This document shows positions 62,511-64,000 of a stretch of DNA of 64,000 bases, in pieces. Position 1 is the first letter of the stretch. Each line of letters opens with the position of its first letter. The stretch lies in NCBI GenBank assembly GCA_942492125.1, contig CALODM010000017.1:124001-188000 (forward strand), in the 5' to 3' direction. The stretch is from BCD1 sp942492125. Lineage in GTDB: Bacteria > Bacteroidota > Bacteroidia > Chitinophagales > Saprospiraceae. The notes beneath the pieces were generated by a model. That model saw only the letters and a list, made by a program, of their open reading frames with translations, had not been told where the DNA came from and made no database searches. Position numbers and translations under genes: made by a program.

Positions 62511-63074
62511 ATGGATATCACGTTGCAACTTGACCATCAGGAAAGAGACCTGATAAAAGCCTGCATCCGTAAGGAAAGGTGGGCCCAGAAGATGCTGTAC
62601 GAATCGTACTACGGTGTCTTGATGGGCGTTTGTTTGCGATATTCAAACGATGGAGATGATGCGCTTGATATCCTGCATGAAGGATTTATCAAGATCTTTA
62701 AAAATATAGGCAGGTATCAGCCGGGAACTTCTTTGTCGGCATGGATGAGGAGAATTATGATCAATACAGCGATTGATTATTACCGAAAAAAAGTGCGGCG
62801 GCGGACCACGGCTATTGAAGAAGCCTACGAGTTGAGTTCCAATGATGCAGATGCGGTGAGTCAATGTTCGGAGAAAGAGATCCTGGAAGCTATTCAGTTG
62901 CTTTCACCGGCCTACAGAGCAGTATTTAACCTTTATGCTATTGAAGGTTTTTCACATAAAGAGATTTCAGATTTACTTCAGATTAGCGAAAGTACTTCCC
63001 GCTCGAATCTGGTAAAAGCCAGAGTGAAATTAAAAGGGATATTAAAAAAGCGGTTTTCAGAAGATGGAGAATAA
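62511..63074 (+). CDS. ECF RNA polymerase sigma factor
   Basis: 187 residues from ATG 62511 (a TTG at 62508 adds one codon). Region 2 (LYESYYGVLMGVCLRYSND, ALDILHEGFIKIFKNIGRY, SLSAWMRRIMINTAIDYYRK) and region 4 (LSPAYRAVFNLYAIEGFSHK, ISDLLQISESTSRSNLVKAR) are complete, as in Bacteroidota ECF factors. It redirects RNA polymerase to a stress or envelope regulon. Its stop overlaps the next ATG by 12 bases, so the partner at 63063 is translationally coupled. Confidence 0.93.
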   Translation: MDITLQLDHQERDLIKACIRKERWAQKMLYESYYGVLMGVCLRYSNDGDDALDILHEGFIKIFKNIGRYQPGTSLSAWMRRIMINTAIDYYRKKVRRRTTAIEEAYELSSNDADAVSQCSEKEILEAIQLLSPAYRAVFNLYAIEGFSHKEISDLLQISESTSRSNLVKARVKLKGILKKRFSEDGE

Positions 63075-64000
63075 CAAGGAATTTGATCAGATTATCAGGG
63101 ATAAAATGCAAGGGTTTGAGCCTTCCTTTGTACCTGAATCCTGGGACTTCCTGGAGCAAAAAATGAATGCTCAGGAGGCACAGGAGCCTGATGCCGTTCC
63201 TGAAAACGATGTGATCGACCAGCTGAGCTACGAAAAACTGCACAACTATCATCAGCCTTACAACAAAACCCACTGGGAGATAATGGCCGGAAAACTGGAA
63301 AGGGAGTTTTACTTCATCCAGGAATTGTTCCGTGTCAAGACCATGGAAGTCAGTCTCATGTTGCTCTTGCTTTTGTTTTTGGGAAGATTGATCCCCGGGG
63401 ATAATTACAAGGTTCCTGCCATCCACCTGGAGGATAAAATGATCGTCCAATCTGAGCAGCACTTTTCCACCGGTCAGGATAACCTGGCAGTTCAGGCTGC
63501 AGATCAGGTTGCTGTTTCAAAAGATATTGGCCAGTCCACTCCCGGATCGCAGCCTGGTATTAATTCAATTCAAGCATACTCTCCTGACAGCCAAAGTCCG
63601 GCTTTGGTAAATTCAGTTCTTTTTGTGGAACAGCTTCCGGCAAATCCCGTGCGAAGTAATACAGCGTCGTCGTTCGCTTTGCCGGCCCTTATTCAAACTA
63701 CCAATTCTTTACCTGTAGATATGCTGGTGGAACAGGCAATTGCCATGCTTGAAACGCCAAACCCCGAAACAGGACTCGAATTCAAGCCTTACCCCTCCAA
63801 TGACATTATTGTCAGGGTAGGAATGTTTGGAGCACCCAATATCGATCATATTGTCAATGAATCTTTAATTATTGGTGGAGAAAAGATCCCTTCGCTCAAC
63901 AGGTATGCATTTGGATATAGTGGTGGAATATCACTCGGTCTGGGCGTCAATCGCTTTGAAGTGGAAACAGGAATAGTTTACACTTCAAAAAGATATACCC
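63063..64000 (+). CDS. ECF-coupled single-helix protein with predicted outer-domain barrel, cut by the window end
   Basis: Open from ATG 63063 to the right edge, at least 312 residues. A cytoplasmic start rich in charged residues (ENNKEFDQIIRDKMQGFEP, ESWDFLEQKM) resembles the anti-sigma interaction regions of Bacteroidota ECF operons. A hydrophobic helix (VSLMLLLLLFLGRLI) follows, then a long linker rich in Gln/Ser/Pro, and from about residue 255 strands typical of outer membrane barrels (NDIIVRVGMFGAPNIDHIV, SGGISLGLGVNRFEVETGIV). It probably restrains or senses for the sigma factor. The end lies outside the window. Confidence 0.7.

Overview
The window looks like a chromosomal segment of a Bacteroidota bacterium, most likely of the Saprospiraceae type (an inference from gene content, not a placement). 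The signs are type IX secretion (T9SS) C-terminal sorting domains, SprB/HYR/FG-GAP repeat surface proteins, carboxypeptidase-regulatory-like outer membrane proteins, a hybrid two-component system with a propeller sensor and AraC output, LytS/LytTR signalling, an ECF sigma factor followed by a membrane-anchored beta-barrel-like protein, and promoters of the TTG-N20-TAnnTTTG kind.

Layout. 1-10369: two tandem giant surface-protein genes. The first enters from the left edge with its C-terminal half. The second (3457-10369) carries an FG-GAP/ASPIC N-terminus and is broken by about a dozen frame or stop lesions. About 3.4 kb of the two are near-identical in a mosaic pattern. 10548-18045: a broken TipAS/MerR regulator with a small gene remnant beside it, gcvT with a GbsR-type regulator, an unknown secreted protein, a small membrane protein and a PcrA/UvrD helicase. 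18210-31364: an outer membrane DUF5686-type protein, a damaged TonB-receptor-like protein ending at a heptanucleotide repeat array, a LytS/LytTR pair, a secreted DUF3244-like protein and a one-protein hybrid two-component system. 32073-41773: a lipoprotein, a 1404-residue acyl-CoA-dehydratase-activase-type ATPase and a two-gene ABC exporter. 41759-58628: a large redox and beta-propeller locus. 59341-64000: an AbiEi-Fic fusion preceded by 24-bp direct repeats, tRNA-Gln, a small outer membrane-type protein, an ECF sigma factor and its partner.

The most interesting region is 43271-58628. Five PQQ-like beta-propeller proteins and one six-bladed NHL-type propeller surround a cytoplasmic diaphorase (a NuoE-NuoF fusion with extra ferredoxin clusters), an Fe-S/FAD partner that has lost its NAD(P)H-binding domain, a Tat-exported NapG-like ferredoxin and a NapH/NosR-like membrane ferredoxin. 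Stop/start overlaps link the cytoplasmic oxidoreductase genes directly to propeller genes. I read this as an electron route from NADH through Fe-S/flavin to the membrane and periplasm, with the propellers as extracytoplasmic partners. The substrate is unknown.

Two families of short palindromic repeats are scattered between genes. Many genes are broken by a single-base change in a C or G run (LytS, the hybrid kinase, the DUF5686 protein, one propeller, both giant genes). Sequencing or assembly error must therefore be excluded before any of them is called a pseudogene. The second giant gene and the TonB-receptor-like gene carry enough extra damage that real decay is likely.
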